A stretch of 64,000 bases of DNA from Microbacterium luteolum (lineage in GTDB: Bacteria; Actinomycetota; Actinomycetes; Actinomycetales; Microbacteriaceae). The notes beneath the pieces were generated by a model, which saw only the letters and a list, made by a program, of their open reading frames with translations, searched no databases and was not told where the DNA came from. The stretch is from assembly GCF_039533965.1 (NCBI RefSeq), contig NZ_BAAAUN010000001.1, forward strand, positions 558,001 to 622,000, written 5' to 3'. Made by a program: the position numbers and the translations under genes. This document shows, one piece after another, positions 16,174 through 25,671 of this stretch (position 1 is its first letter; every line of letters begins with the position of its first letter).

Positions 16174-16998
16174 TCAGGCCGCGATGACACCCGTGCCGAG
16201 CAGGATCAGCAGCACCGTGCCGAGCAGGATCCGGTAGATCACGAACGGCAGGAAGCTGCGCTTCGAGATGAAGTTCATGAAGAACGCGATCACTCCGAGT
16301 GCCACGACGAACGCGATGCCGGTCGCGGCCAGCGTGTCGCCGAACGAGAAGAACGAGGGCTCTCCCCAGCTCTTGAACACCTGGTAGAAGCCGCTGCCGA
16401 AGACCGCGGGGATCGCGAGCAGGAACGCGTACCGGGCCGCGGCGGCGCGCTCGTAGCCGAGGAACAACCCCATGGTGATCGAGCCGCCCGAGCGGGAGAC
16501 GCCGGGGATCAGGGCGAGAGCCTGAGCGAAGCCGAACGCGATGCCGTGCGGGTAGGTGAGATCGCCGAGCTTCCGGCGCTTGGCCCCGACGTGGTCGGCG
16601 ATGCCGAGCAGGATGCCGAACACGATGAGCATGATCGCGACGATCCACATGGAGCGGAACACGGTCTCGATCTGATCTTGGAAGAGCAGTCCGAGCACCA
16701 CGATCGGGATGCTGCCGATGATGATCAGCCAGCCCATCCGCGCATCCGGGTCGTTGCGCGGAACACGTCCGGCGAGCGAGCGGAACCACTGCGAGACGAT
16801 GCGCACGATGTCGCGCCAGAAGAAGACCACGACCGCGGCCTCGGTGCCGATCTGCGTGATGGCGGTGAATGCCGCGCCCGGATCCTCCCCGGAAGGCAGG
16901 AAGGTGCCCAGGATGCGCAGGTGGGCGCTGGAGGAGATGGGCAGGAACTCGGTGAGTCCCTGGACGATGCCGAGGATGAGGGCTTCGAGCAGGTGCAT
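16174..16998 (-). CDS. uppP: Undecaprenyl-diphosphatase (bacitracin resistance protein)
   Basis: A 274-residue integral membrane protein with about eight hydrophobic helices. Both UppP signature motifs are present: [15 protein letters not shown] near residues 14-28 (the E/Q-rich active-site loop) and [18 protein letters not shown] near 160-180. The enzyme removes one phosphate from undecaprenyl diphosphate to recycle the lipid carrier used for peptidoglycan and other envelope polymers. AGAAGG precedes the ATG. It is downstream of the M20 peptidase on the same strand, 48 nt apart. Confidence 0.95.
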   Translation of the reverse strand: MHLLEALILGIVQGLTEFLPISSSAHLRILGTFLPSGEDPGAAFTAITQIGTEAAVVVFFWRDIVRIVSQWFRSLAGRVPRNDPDARMGWLIIIGSIPIVVLGLLFQDQIETVFRSMWIVAIMLIVFGILLGIADHVGAKRRKLGDLTYPHGIAFGFAQALALIPGVSRSGGSITMGLFLGYERAAAARYAFLLAIPAVFGSGFYQVFKSWGEPSFFSFGDTLAATGIAFVVALGVIAFFMNFISKRSFLPFVIYRILLGTVLLILLGTGVIAA

Positions 16999-17046
16999 GG
17001 AGGGCCTTCTGGTGTGAGGAGGGCGCGGAAGCGGGTGGGGCTGCGG

Positions 17047-18342
17047 TCAGTACGTGCGCAGCAGATCGGCCAGCACGCGCTGGCCGAAGACAAGCGATTC
17101 TACGGGCACGCGCTCGTCGACGCCGTGGAACATGCCTGTGAAGTCGAGGTCGGCCGGCAGCTTCAGCGGGGCGAACCCGTAACCCGTGATGCCGAGGTAC
17201 GCCAGCGCCTTATTGTCGGTTCCGGCCCCGAGCAGGTACGGGATCACGGGGACACCGGGGTCATGGCGGCCGATGCTCGCGACCATCGCCTCGACGAGCT
17301 CTCCCTCGAACGGCGTCTCCATGCCGATGTCGCGCACGACCGTCTCGATCAGGATGTCGTCGCCGATGATCTGCTGGAGTTCGGCGAGCACGTCGTCTTC
17401 GGTGCCCGGGATGACGCGCACGTCGATCAGCGCCTCGGCGCGCTCCGGGATCACGTTGTGCTTGTACCCCGCCGTCAGCGCGGTGGGGTTGGACGTGGTC
17501 CGGAAGGACGAGCGCAGAAAGGCCTCGGCCGGCCCGGCGGCTGCGGCGAGAGCATCCGGATCGTCTGTGCTGCGGCCGGTCAGGTCGCTGAGCCCCTGGA
17601 GCAGTGCCTCGGTCGTGGGCGTCAGGCGGAGGGGCCAGCGCGTACGTCCGATGGCGGCGACAGCCTCGGCGAGCTTCGTGACCGCGTTGTCGTCGTGCAG
17701 ACGACTGCCGTGACCCGCGCGGCCCTTGGCCACCAGGCGGATCCAGATGAGGGCCTTCTCGCCGACCTGCAGCAGGTACGCGCGCCGGTCGTCGACGGTG
17801 ATCGAGTAGCCCCCGACCTCGCTGATGGCGGCCGTTGCGCCCTCGAACCACTCCGGGTGGTTCTGCACGACCAGCGCGGATCCCTCCACGCCGCCGTTCT
17901 CCTCATCGGCGAAGAACGCCAGGACGAGGTCGCGCTCGGGCTGCTCCCCCGCGCGCAGGATGTCCGCGACGGCCGTCAGGATCATCGCGTTCATGTTCTT
18001 CATGTCGACGGCCCCGCGGCCCCAGAGCATCCCGTCCTGCACCAGACCGGCGAACGGGTCGACGCTCCAGTCCTCCGCCATCGCCGGAACGACGTCCAGG
18101 TGGCCGTGCACGACGAGGGCGGGCTTGCTGCTGTCGCGGCCCGGAACCCGTGCCATGACGTTCGTGCGGCGTGGGATCGGCTCGTAGTACTCGACGTCGA
18201 GTCCGAGGCCCTCGAGGTAGGCGCCGACGTACTCCGCGGCCTCGCGCTCGCCCTTGGCGTTGCCGCCGCCGAAGTTCGACGTGTCGAACCGGATCAGGTC
18301 GCTCGCGATGCGGACGACCTCGGGCAGGGAGGGATCGGTCAT
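17047..18342 (-). CDS. M20/M25/M40-family metallopeptidase or deacylase
   Basis: A 431-residue two-domain zinc hydrolase. The first metal motif is VVHGHLDVVPA near residues 76-86, then GRGAVDMKN with the bridging Asp, the catalytic FFADEENGG, and the distal GAGTDNKALAYLG. A dimerisation lid domain sits between, starting around ALIWIRLVAKGRAGHGS. M20 enzymes hydrolyse dipeptides, N-acyl amino acids or similar amides; the exact substrate cannot be read. Its start faces tRNA-Leu about 110 bp away. Confidence 0.9.
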   Translation of the reverse strand: MTDPSLPEVVRIASDLIRFDTSNFGGGNAKGEREAAEYVGAYLEGLGLDVEYYEPIPRRTNVMARVPGRDSSKPALVVHGHLDVVPAMAEDWSVDPFAGLVQDGMLWGRGAVDMKNMNAMILTAVADILRAGEQPERDLVLAFFADEENGGVEGSALVVQNHPEWFEGATAAISEVGGYSITVDDRRAYLLQVGEKALIWIRLVAKGRAGHGSRLHDDNAVTKLAEAVAAIGRTRWPLRLTPTTEALLQGLSDLTGRSTDDPDALAAAAGPAEAFLRSSFRTTSNPTALTAGYKHNVIPERAEALIDVRVIPGTEDDVLAELQQIIGDDILIETVVRDIGMETPFEGELVEAMVASIGRHDPGVPVIPYLLGAGTDNKALAYLGITGYGFAPLKLPADLDFTGMFHGVDERVPVESLVFGQRVLADLLRTY

Positions 18343-18390
18343 GCCTCCAGGCTACCGAAGCGGCGAGCCACGCCCGGGCGTACGGCTCGG

Positions 18391-18420
18391 TTCGAAGCGC
18401 GCTCCATTACGTGCTAATCT
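18391..18420 (+). promoter_or_regulatory. Possible tRNA-Leu promoter
   Basis: TAATCT at 18415-18420 is a near-consensus -10 element 33 bp before the tRNA 5' end. TTCGAA at 18391-18396 stands 18 bases upstream but is a poor -35. The distance suits a short leader trimmed by RNase P. Confidence 0.4.
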
Positions 18421-18453
18421 CATTCTTCGGTCGGCAACGATCATCCAAGACCT

Positions 18454-18536
18454 GCGCGGGTGGCGGAATGGTAGACGCGCTACGTTGAGGTCGTAGTGCC
18501 CGTAAGGGCGTGGGGGTTCAAGTCCCCCTCCGCGCA
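18454..18536 (+). tRNA. tRNA-Leu (anticodon GAG)
   Basis: An 83-nt cloverleaf with seven-base acceptor pairing (GCGCGGG with TCCGCGC, one G-T), a five-base anticodon stem CTACG/CGTAG, loop TTGAGGT with anticodon GAG at 18487-18489, the long variable arm expected of a class II tRNA (TGCCCGTAAGGGCG), and T arm GGGGGTTCAAGTCCCCC. Discriminator A at 18536; CCA is not encoded. It reads CUC and CUU leucine codons. Confidence 0.97.
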
Positions 18537-18544
18537 CAGGTAAG

Positions 18545-18580
18545 AAGAAGGCCCCTGATCTCCGGATCAGGGGCCTTCTT
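18545..18580. terminator. Perfect 16-bp hairpin terminator after tRNA-Leu
   Basis: Arms 18545-18560 and 18565-18580 are exact complements around a TCCG loop, ending in CTTCTT. It sits eight bases after the tRNA and 30 bases past the stop of the converging VIT1-type gene, so it can serve both. Confidence 0.85.
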
Positions 18581-18610
18581 CGTGGTCCGGGCGCGTGCCC
18601 GCATTCGGGG

Positions 18611-19705
18611 TCAGGCCACGCCGACGCCGAACGCGAGCCCGAGCGCGTAGGTCACGGCGGCCGCACCGAAGCCGATCGCCAGCTGACGCAGCGCACGACG
18701 CAGGGGCGGACCGCCGGAGAGGACGCCGACCATCGCGCCCGTGCTCAGCAGGGCGATGCCCACCAGAACCAGCGCGAGGATGACGGCGGCGGCGCCCTGC
18801 AGGCCGAAGATCCACGGCAGCACGGGGATGATCGCGCCGGAGGCGAACAGCAGGAAGCTCGAGATCGCCGCTGTCCAGTCGCTGCCGACGATCTCGTGGT
18901 CGCTCCCGGGCACGCGCACGGGCCCGGTCGCCGCGCGACGAGCACCGGCCTTGGCCGCCTCGACGATGCGGTGGGCGCGCAGCAGAGCCTCCTCCTGCTC
19001 CATGCCGCGGGCACGGTAGACGAGGGCCAGCTCGTTCTCGTCGATGTCGAGGTCGCCCGCCGCGTCGGCCGCATCCTCGTTGGCCTCGGTCGCGGCGAGC
19101 AGCTCTCGTTGGGACCTCACCGACACGAATTCTCCCGCGCCCATCGACAGGGCACCGGCGAGCAGGCCGGCGATGCCGCTGAAGAGCACGAACCCGGAAC
19201 TCACTCCGGTCGCGCCGATGCCGAGCACGAGGGCGAGATTGCTCACCAGGCCGTCGTTGGCACCGAAGACCGCGGCACGGAACGAGCCGGAGAGCCGCCG
19301 CCTGCCACGGGCCGCGAGACCGCGGACCACCTCGTAATGGATCTTCTCGTCGGCGCGCATCGCGGGCGTCGCATACTGCTCGGCGTCGTACGGCGATCGC
19401 GCCTCGGCGCTCTGCGCGAGCGCGAGCACGAAGATCGACCCGAAGCGGCCGGCCATCCACCCCAGCAGGCGCGAGCGGATGCCGGCCCGCGGCAGGCGCT
19501 TCGGCTCTCCGCCGAGAAGGTCGAGCCAGTGCTGCTCATGCCGCCGCTCCGCATCGGCGAGCCGGAGCAGGATCTCCTGCTCCTCCCCCGTGCGACGGGC
19601 GGCGAGTTTCTGGTACACCGATCCCTCGGCGCGCTCCTCGACGAGGTAGCGCGCCCATCGGCGGTGATCAGCGGGTGTCGGCTCTGCTGCGGCAGGCGCT
19701 GTCAT
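18611..19705 (-). CDS. VIT1/CCC1-type transporter with N-terminal ferritin-like domain
   Basis: A 364-residue protein. Residues 10-130 are helical and carry ferritin-like Glu/His pairs (HRRWARYLVEERAEGSVYQK, DAERRHEQHW, DEKIHYEVV). From about 145 on is the VIT1/CCC1 membrane domain: AAVFGANDGLVSNLALVLG is the diagnostic first helix, followed by four more. Such fusions are thought to move iron or manganese. The ATG at 19705 has GGAGG four bases upstream; a GTG six codons earlier is less likely because it lies ahead of that site. Confidence 0.9.
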   Translation of the reverse strand: MTAPAAAEPTPADHRRWARYLVEERAEGSVYQKLAARRTGEEQEILLRLADAERRHEQHWLDLLGGEPKRLPRAGIRSRLLGWMAGRFGSIFVLALAQSAEARSPYDAEQYATPAMRADEKIHYEVVRGLAARGRRRLSGSFRAAVFGANDGLVSNLALVLGIGATGVSSGFVLFSGIAGLLAGALSMGAGEFVSVRSQRELLAATEANEDAADAAGDLDIDENELALVYRARGMEQEEALLRAHRIVEAAKAGARRAATGPVRVPGSDHEIVGSDWTAAISSFLLFASGAIIPVLPWIFGLQGAAAVILALVLVGIALLSTGAMVGVLSGGPPLRRALRQLAIGFGAAAVTYALGLAFGVGVA

Positions 19706-19823
19706 GAATCCTCCAGGCGTCACGAAGCCCGGTGCGGGGGCAACCGTTCCACGCTAGCCGCGCGGGCGCATGCGAGCCGTGCTCAGACGCGGATTGCCAG
19801 CATTTCGGGGATCCGAACCCCGG

Positions 19824-21575
19824 CTAGGAGCGGACGCGCTTGCGCAGCACGTCGATGCGGGACTGCAGCTGCGTCACGGTGGCCTGCGCGACGGCGGGTC
19901 CTCCGCAGATGCGACGGAGCTCGGCATGCACGGCGCCGTGCGGTTCGCCCTTCTGCCGCGCATACAGGCCCACGAGACTGTTCAGCAGCTGACGCTGCTC
20001 CTTGAGCGTGCGGTGCAGGGGCGCGGGCAGGGTCGTCGTCTCGGTCGGCCCCGCAGAGGCCTCACGCGCCTCGCGCAGGCGCGACTGACGGGTCTGACGC
20101 TGCATCAGCAGCTCATGCACGTGCTCGGGCTCGAGGAGGCCGGGGAACCCGATGAACTCCTCCTCCTCCGGGGTGCCGGGCTCGGCGAGCTGGCCGAACT
20201 CCTGACCCTCGAAGACCACACGGTCGAAGTGGGCGACCGAAGACAGCGCCTGGTAGCTGAACTCCTGCGTGAGGGCGTCCGAGGCCTCATCCTCACGATT
20301 GGCGCTCTCGAGAAGGGAGTCCTCGAGGCCGTCGTCGTCCTTCGACTGGCGGTCGAGGGCGTGGTCGCGCTCCTTGTCCATCTCGCCCGCGAGCCCCATG
20401 AGCACGGGGACCTGCGGGAGGAAGACGCTCGCAGCCTCGCCACGACGGCGCGCTCGCACGAAACGACCGATGGCCTGCGCGAAGAAGAGCGGCGTCGACG
20501 ATGACGTGGCGTACACACCGACGGCCAGTCTCGGCACGTCGACCCCTTCCGACACCATGCGCACCGCGACCATCCAGCGCTGGTCGCCGGCGCTGAACTT
20601 CTCGATCCGCTCCGACGCGGTCGCGTCGTCGGAGAGGACGACGGTCGGCTGTTGACCGGTAATGCTGTGCAGGATCTTCGCGTAGGCGCGTGCCACCGTC
20701 TGATCCGTCGCGAGCACGAGGCCGCCGGCATCCGGCACATGATGGCGGATCTCGGTGAGGCGACGATCGGCCGCCGACAGCACGGCGGGCATCCACTCGC
20801 CCTCGGGGTCGAGCGCCGTGCGCCAGGCTTGCGACGTGACGTCCTTCGTGTTGTCCTGCCCCAGGTGCGTCTCGAGCTCGTCGCCTGACGTGGTGCGCCA
20901 GCGCATCTTGCCGGCGTACATATGGAACAGCACGGGACGCACGACGCCGTCGGCGAGAGCGCGCCCGTAGCCGTAGTTGTAGTCGGTGCGCGAGATGCGC
21001 GCGCCGGATTCGTCGGGGTGGTACTCGACGAACGGGATCGGCGCGGTGTCGCTGCGGAACGGGGTCCCCGACAGCAGCAGTCGTCGCTTGGCCGGCCCGT
21101 ACGCGTCGCGGATCGCGTCGCCCCAGCTCAGCGCATCGCCGCCATGGTGCACCTCGTCGAGGATCACGAGCGTCTTCGCGTCCTCGGTCAGATGACGGTG
21201 GACCGACGACTTCGCCGCGACCTGCGCGTAGGTGACCACGGCGCCGTGATAGTGCCTCGCCGGCGCCCAGTCGCTGTTCCGGAAGCGCGGATCGAGACGG
21301 ATGTGGACCCGCGCCGCCGCATCGGCCCACTGGGTCTTGAGGTGCTCCGTCGGGGCGACCACGATGATGCGATTGACCTCGCCCATGCGCATCATCTCGA
21401 CCGCGAGCGTCAGGGCGAATGTCGTCTTGCCTGCGCCCGGTGTCGCGGCCACGAGGAAGTCGCGCTGGTCGGCCTCGAAGTACTGCTCCAGAGCCTCCTG
21501 CTGCCACGCTCGTAGCTTGTTCGCCGTTCCCCACGGGGCGCGCTGAGGAAAGGACGGAGAGAGCATCGAGTCCAC
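19824..21575 (-). CDS. DEAD/DEAH-box superfamily 2 helicase
   Basis: A 583-residue protein with type III restriction/UvrB-like helicase motifs: Walker A ATPGAGKTT near residues 44-52, VVAPTEHLKTQW (motif Ia), LVILDEVHHGGD (DEVH), LLLSGTPFRSD (motif III), MVSEGVDVPRLAVGVYAT and QAIGRFVRARRR (motif VI). The last 150 residues are charged and unassigned. No restriction or methylase partner is nearby, so it is likely a stand-alone housekeeping helicase. GTG at 21575 is chosen because GGGAG lies eight bases upstream; ATG at 21566 is the alternative. Confidence 0.9.
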   Translation of the reverse strand: MDSMLSPSFPQRAPWGTANKLRAWQQEALEQYFEADQRDFLVAATPGAGKTTFALTLAVEMMRMGEVNRIIVVAPTEHLKTQWADAAARVHIRLDPRFRNSDWAPARHYHGAVVTYAQVAAKSSVHRHLTEDAKTLVILDEVHHGGDALSWGDAIRDAYGPAKRRLLLSGTPFRSDTAPIPFVEYHPDESGARISRTDYNYGYGRALADGVVRPVLFHMYAGKMRWRTTSGDELETHLGQDNTKDVTSQAWRTALDPEGEWMPAVLSAADRRLTEIRHHVPDAGGLVLATDQTVARAYAKILHSITGQQPTVVLSDDATASERIEKFSAGDQRWMVAVRMVSEGVDVPRLAVGVYATSSSTPLFFAQAIGRFVRARRRGEAASVFLPQVPVLMGLAGEMDKERDHALDRQSKDDDGLEDSLLESANREDEASDALTQEFSYQALSSVAHFDRVVFEGQEFGQLAEPGTPEEEEFIGFPGLLEPEHVHELLMQRQTRQSRLREAREASAGPTETTTLPAPLHRTLKEQRQLLNSLVGLYARQKGEPHGAVHAELRRICGGPAVAQATVTQLQSRIDVLRKRVRS

Positions 21576-21714
21576 GATAATCGCTCCCACCGACACTGCG
21601 GCGCACGCGGCTCGCCGCATCCGGCACCCCTGCCGCGACACGCCGTCGGCGGGGTAGGCTCGTTCACTGCGCTGCGGCCACCGCCCGGCGCACCCGTTCG
21701 CGAAGGAGAGCTGG

Positions 21715-22542
21715 ATGACCGACCAGGATTCGACTCGGACCCCCTACATCCCCAACGAGAGCGTGCACCCGTGGCGCCGTTTCGTCGCGGTGGGCGATTC
21801 GTTCACCGAGGGCATCGGCGACCCCGACCCGAACGCACCGGGCGCCCACCGTGGCTGGGCCGATCGCGTCGCCGAAGTGCTCGGCCAGCAGGTCGACGAC
21901 TTCGCCTACGCGAACCTCGCGGTGCGGGGGAAGCTCATCGCGCAGATCGTCGCCGACCAGATCGAGCCCGCTGTCGCCCTGCATCCCGACCTCGTCTCCA
22001 TCTGCGCCGGGGGCAATGATGTGATCCGCCCCGGAACAGACCCCGATGCGATCGCCGCGCAGCTGGAGGATGCCGTCGCGCGTCTCGCCTCCACCGGCGC
22101 CGCCATCCTCCTCTTCACCGGCATCGACACGGGCTTCACGCCCGTCTTCCGTGCATTCCGCGGCAAGGTCGCGATCTACAACGAGAACGTGCGAGCCATC
22201 GCCGAGCGCCACGACTGCATCGTCGCGGACCAGTGGGCGCTCAAGGTCGTGCAGGACATGCGCTTCTTCGACGACGACCGCCTCCACTACAACGCGCTCG
22301 GCCACCACGAGGTCGCGCGCATGGCGTTGCGGGCACTGAACGTCCCGAACGACCTCGAGGCCATGCAGCCCGAGCCGCTCCCGGTGCGCACCTGGCGTGA
22401 GGCGCGCTCCGAGGACTTCGGCTGGGCGCGCGAGCACTTCGTGCCCTGGGTCCTCCGTCGGCTCCGCCACCAGTCGTCCGGTGATCACATCGCGGCGAAG
22501 CGTCCCGATGCCTCCCCGATGATCCGGCTCCAGAAGGACTGA
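21715..22542 (+). CDS. SGNH/GDSL-family hydrolase
   Basis: A 275-residue SGNH esterase. The nucleophile block reads FVAVGDSFTEGIG near residues 21-33 (GDS), the Gly/Asn blocks follow as YANLAVRGK and CAGGNDVI, and the catalytic Asp/His block is DRLHYNALGHHEVA. The enzyme is probably cytoplasmic, as no signal peptide precedes the GDS block. GGAGAG lies before the ATG. Substrate is unknown; family members deacylate lipids or carbohydrates. Confidence 0.92.
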   Translation: MTDQDSTRTPYIPNESVHPWRRFVAVGDSFTEGIGDPDPNAPGAHRGWADRVAEVLGQQVDDFAYANLAVRGKLIAQIVADQIEPAVALHPDLVSICAGGNDVIRPGTDPDAIAAQLEDAVARLASTGAAILLFTGIDTGFTPVFRAFRGKVAIYNENVRAIAERHDCIVADQWALKVVQDMRFFDDDRLHYNALGHHEVARMALRALNVPNDLEAMQPEPLPVRTWREARSEDFGWAREHFVPWVLRRLRHQSSGDHIAAKRPDASPMIRLQKD

Positions 22543-22554
22543 TCGCCGACGCCC

Positions 22555-23364
22555 TCAGCGCTTCAGCGCCCAGAGCGCGACCGCTGCGGCGGAGGCGACG
22601 TTGAGCGAGTCCACTCCCCCGCTCATCGGGATCGTCACGACGTGATCGGCGCTGTCGATCGCGGTGCGGGAGAGACCATCGCCCTCGGCCCCCATCACCA
22701 CGGCGACGCGCTCCCGGCGGAGGTCGACGTACTCATCCAGTGTGATGGCGTCGTCTTCGAGCGCCAGAGCAGCGATGTCGAAGCCGGCGGCATGCAGATC
22801 CGCCACGGTCTCCGTCCAATCGCTGATGCGCGTCCAGGGCACCTGGAACACGGTCCCCATGCTCACCCGCACGCTGCGCCGGTACAGCGGATCCGCACCG
22901 CCGGGCGACACCAGCACCGCGTCTGCGCCGAGACCGGCGGCGGCACGGAAGGCGGCACCGACGTTCGTGTGATCGCCGATGTTCTCGAGGATCAGCACGA
23001 GACCGGCGCCCTGGACGACCTCGCGGACCGTCGGCAGCTGCGGACGGTGCATCGATGCGATCGTGCCGCGGTGCACGGCGAACCCGGTGACGGCTTCGGC
23101 CACATCATCCGGCACGACATACACCGGCACGTCGAGGGCGCCGACGATTCCCCGGACGTCTTCGATCCGGCGTTCCTGGACGAGCAGGGAGCGGGGGCGG
23201 TGGCCGGCAGCGACCGCACGGGCGATGACCTTCGTCGATTCCGCGATGTACAGCCCGTCCGGCGGTTCCCGCAGAGTGCGGAGAGCCGTGTCGGTGAGAC
23301 CGCGGTAGTCGTCCAGTCGGGGGTCTGCGGCGTCGGCGACGGAGATGAGTTCCACGGGAGCCAC
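22555..23364 (-). CDS. SpoU/TrmH-family RNA 2'-O-methyltransferase
   Basis: A 269-residue SPOUT methyltransferase. The N-terminal substrate-binding part (about 1-100) includes GLYIAESTKVIARA; the knotted catalytic domain has LVLILENIGDHTNVGAAFRA (motif 1), VVMGAEGDGLS (motif 2) and VTIPMSGGVDSLNVASAAA (motif 3). It would methylate a ribose in rRNA or tRNA. The GTG start at 23364 fits the family N terminus; a GTG three codons later is the alternative. Divergent from the Sir2 gene with 73 bp between. Confidence 0.92.
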   Translation of the reverse strand: MAPVELISVADAADPRLDDYRGLTDTALRTLREPPDGLYIAESTKVIARAVAAGHRPRSLLVQERRIEDVRGIVGALDVPVYVVPDDVAEAVTGFAVHRGTIASMHRPQLPTVREVVQGAGLVLILENIGDHTNVGAAFRAAAGLGADAVLVSPGGADPLYRRSVRVSMGTVFQVPWTRISDWTETVADLHAAGFDIAALALEDDAITLDEYVDLRRERVAVVMGAEGDGLSRTAIDSADHVVTIPMSGGVDSLNVASAAAVALWALKR

Positions 23365-23437
23365 TCTGCCACCCGGCGGATGCCTCCGGGCACCGCCCAC
23401 CCCCGCGACACGTCGTAGACTCGCTCGGGGAGGTCCT

Positions 23438-24277
23438 GTGAGCGCATCGAGCACTGCCGAGCTGTCGGCGACACTCGCCCAGGCGGCCCGGTTGCTCCGT
23501 GGCCGGCGAATCGCTCTCCTGACCGGCGCGGGCATCTCCACCGACTCCGGCATCCCCGCCTATCGCGGCGAGGGCGCGCGGACCCGCAGCGATCCGATGA
23601 CGATCCAGACATACCTCGGCGACGAGGCGGCCCGGCGACGCTACTGGGTCGGCGGTCACCTCGGATGGCGTGCCTTCGCGCGCGCCACGCCCAACCCCGG
23701 CCACGTGGCCCTCGCCGAGATGGAGGCCGCCGGTGCGGTCTCGGGAGTCATCACCCAGAACGTCGACGGCCTGCACCTCCGTGCCGGCAGCTCGCACGTC
23801 ATCGAGGTGCACGGCACGATGCGTCGTGTGCTCTGCCTGCACTGCGGCCAGGTCTTCGACCGCCGCGACGTGGCGGTGCAGATCGAGGAGCTGAACCCCT
23901 GGATCACGGTTCCGGAGAACGTCGCGCTCGCCCCCGACGGCGATGTGCTGCCGGAGAGCACGGAGGGCTTCGTCATCCCGACCTGCACCGTGTGCGACGG
24001 GATGCTGAAGCCCGACGTCGTGTTCTTCGGCGAGTATGTTCCGCAGGATCGCTTCCGCGCCGCGGAGTCGCTGCTGCGCTCCAGCTCCGCGCTCATCGTG
24101 GCGGGCTCCTCGCTCGTGGTGAACTCGGGCGTCCGTCTCATCGAGCGGGCACGCCGCCGCAGCATCCCCCTGATCATCGTCAACCGCGAGCCGACCCGCG
24201 CGGATGCCTGGGCCGATCTCACGATCGCGGCCGGCACCAGCGACGTGCTCCCCGCTCTCCAGGAACTGCTCTCGTGA
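23438..24277 (+). CDS. Sir2-family NAD-dependent protein deacylase
   Basis: A 279-residue sirtuin. The NAD motif is LTGAGISTDSGIPAYRG near residues 28-44, TQNVDGLH near 105-112, and the catalytic His is in IEVHGTMRR. Zinc is held by CLHCG and CTVCD. The motif GAGISTDSGIP and total length resemble bacterial class II/SIRT4-like enzymes. GTG start with GGGGAGG four bases upstream. The stop overlaps the histidine-phosphatase start (GTGA), so the pair is coupled. Confidence 0.93.
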   Translation: MSASSTAELSATLAQAARLLRGRRIALLTGAGISTDSGIPAYRGEGARTRSDPMTIQTYLGDEAARRRYWVGGHLGWRAFARATPNPGHVALAEMEAAGAVSGVITQNVDGLHLRAGSSHVIEVHGTMRRVLCLHCGQVFDRRDVAVQIEELNPWITVPENVALAPDGDVLPESTEGFVIPTCTVCDGMLKPDVVFFGEYVPQDRFRAAESLLRSSSALIVAGSSLVVNSGVRLIERARRRSIPLIIVNREPTRADAWADLTIAAGTSDVLPALQELLS

Positions 24278-24861
24278 CATTCATCACCCTCATCCGCCAC
24301 GGCCAGACCGACTGGAACCTCGCCCGGCGCATCCAGGGCTCGACCGACATCCCCCTGAACGACAAGGGACGCGCCGATGCGCACCGCGCGGCCGGTCATC
24401 TCGCCGGGACGCCGCACCACGCGATCTACTCGAGTCCGCTTCTCCGCGCGAAGGAGACCGCCGAGATCATCGCAGCAGAGCTCGGGCTGGAGCTCGCGGG
24501 CGTCGTCCCCGACGTGCGGGAGCGCGAGTTCGGCGAGGGCGAGGGGATGCTGGTCTCCGAGTACATCTCGACCTACGGCGACTGGCATGCCGAGGTTCCG
24601 GGCGCCGAATCCCTGCACGCGGTCGGCGTGCGGGCCATCGCCGCCCTCCATGCGATCGCGCGCGACTCCCGGCGCAGGTCTGCTCCCCTGGCCGAGTCCG
24701 TGCTGGTGGTGGCGCACGGCGGCGTCATCCGCTCGGTGATCGATCAGGTCTCCGGAGGCACGCTGCCGCGCGAGGGCGAGGTCATCGCGAACGGCTCGGC
24801 GCATCGCTTCGAGGCGTCGCCCGGCTCCCTCCGACTCCTCGAGGAGTCGCTGGTCATCTGA
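24274..24861 (+). CDS. Histidine phosphatase family protein (phosphoglycerate mutase-like)
   Basis: A 195-residue enzyme with the phosphohistidine motif LIRHGQTDWN near residues 6-15 and the second active-site His in VVAHGGVIRS near 148-157. Length and motif match the cobalamin phosphatase/GpmB-like branch, which removes phosphate from small molecules; substrate unknown. The GTG start overlaps the Sir2 stop. Its TGA directly abuts the stop of the converging CitE-like gene, leaving no intergenic base. Confidence 0.9.
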   Translation: MTFITLIRHGQTDWNLARRIQGSTDIPLNDKGRADAHRAAGHLAGTPHHAIYSSPLLRAKETAEIIAAELGLELAGVVPDVREREFGEGEGMLVSEYISTYGDWHAEVPGAESLHAVGVRAIAALHAIARDSRRRSAPLAESVLVVAHGGVIRSVIDQVSGGTLPREGEVIANGSAHRFEASPGSLRLLEESLVI

Positions 24862-25671
24862 TCAACTGACGCGGGCCACGACGGACCGCGCGTGCCGGAG
24901 GACCGGCTCGTCGACCATCCGGCCCTCGAATCGGAAGACCCCGCGCTCCTGCTCCGCAGCGGCGAGCACCGCGCGCGCCCACACGACCGTCGCTTCATCG
25001 GGCAGATACGCCGCGCGGATCACGGCGACCTGGTTCGGGTGAATGCACGCCGTGGCACGGAACCCGGACGCCGCGGCATCCGTCGCCTCCTCCTCGAGAC
25101 CCTGCACGTCGTCGAGGTCGATGTGCACCGCGTCGATGGCCGCCTTGCCGTGCGCGCCTGATTCCAACAGCACGCGCGAACGGGAGTAGCGGGCGATCTC
25201 GCGATAGGCGCCGCCCGGTGTGCGGGACGACGTGCCGCCGAGCGAGGCCACGAGGTCCTCCGCGCCCCACATCATCGCTGCGACCAGCGGATGCGCGGCG
25301 ATCTCGGGGGCCGCATGGATGCCGCGGGCCGTCTCGCACAGCGCGATGAGCGAGAACCGGTCGTCGAACGCCGCAAGGCCCTCGGTGCTCTCCGTCTTCG
25401 CGACCATGATCGTGCGGAACGGCGTCTGTTCCAGTGCTTCGAGATCCGCAGCGAAATGCCCGGTGCTCGGGGGGTTCACCCGCACGATCACGCGCTCGGG
25501 ATCGATGTCGGCGTGGATCAGGTTGACCCGCGCCGCGGCCTTCGCATCGGGCAGCACGGCATCCTCGAGGTCGAGGATCACCGCGTCGGCGCGTTCCAGC
25601 GCGGTGCGGAAGCGCTCCGGACGGTCCGCTGGGCAGAACAGCAGGGCGGGCCCCAGGTCGAACGACGTCAC
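24862..25671 (-). CDS. CitE-like beta-hydroxyacyl-CoA lyase (HpcH/HpaI fold)
   Basis: A 269-residue TIM-barrel lyase with ALLFCPADRPERF at residues 9-21, the magnesium-binding DAVILDLEDAV near 33-43, and MMWGAEDLVASLGG. It is the last gene of an operon whose content equals mycobacterial Rv2498c-Rv2502c; Rv2498c is known to split (R)-HMG-CoA and citramalyl-CoA. By synteny and motif this one should cleave (R)-3-hydroxy-3-methylglutaryl-CoA to acetyl-CoA and acetoacetate, or (S)-citramalyl-CoA from itaconate. The GTG start overlaps the MaoC stop (GTGA). Specificity is inferred. Confidence 0.87.
   Translation of the reverse strand: MTSFDLGPALLFCPADRPERFRTALERADAVILDLEDAVLPDAKAAARVNLIHADIDPERVIVRVNPPSTGHFAADLEALEQTPFRTIMVAKTESTEGLAAFDDRFSLIALCETARGIHAAPEIAAHPLVAAMMWGAEDLVASLGGTSSRTPGGAYREIARYSRSRVLLESGAHGKAAIDAVHIDLDDVQGLEEEATDAAASGFRATACIHPNQVAVIRAAYLPDEATVVWARAVLAAAEQERGVFRFEGRMVDEPVLRHARSVVARVS

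Noticed and set aside
16546..18417. A 623-codon plus-strand frame over uppP and the M20 peptidase.
   Set aside because: Antisense to two genes with full catalytic motifs.
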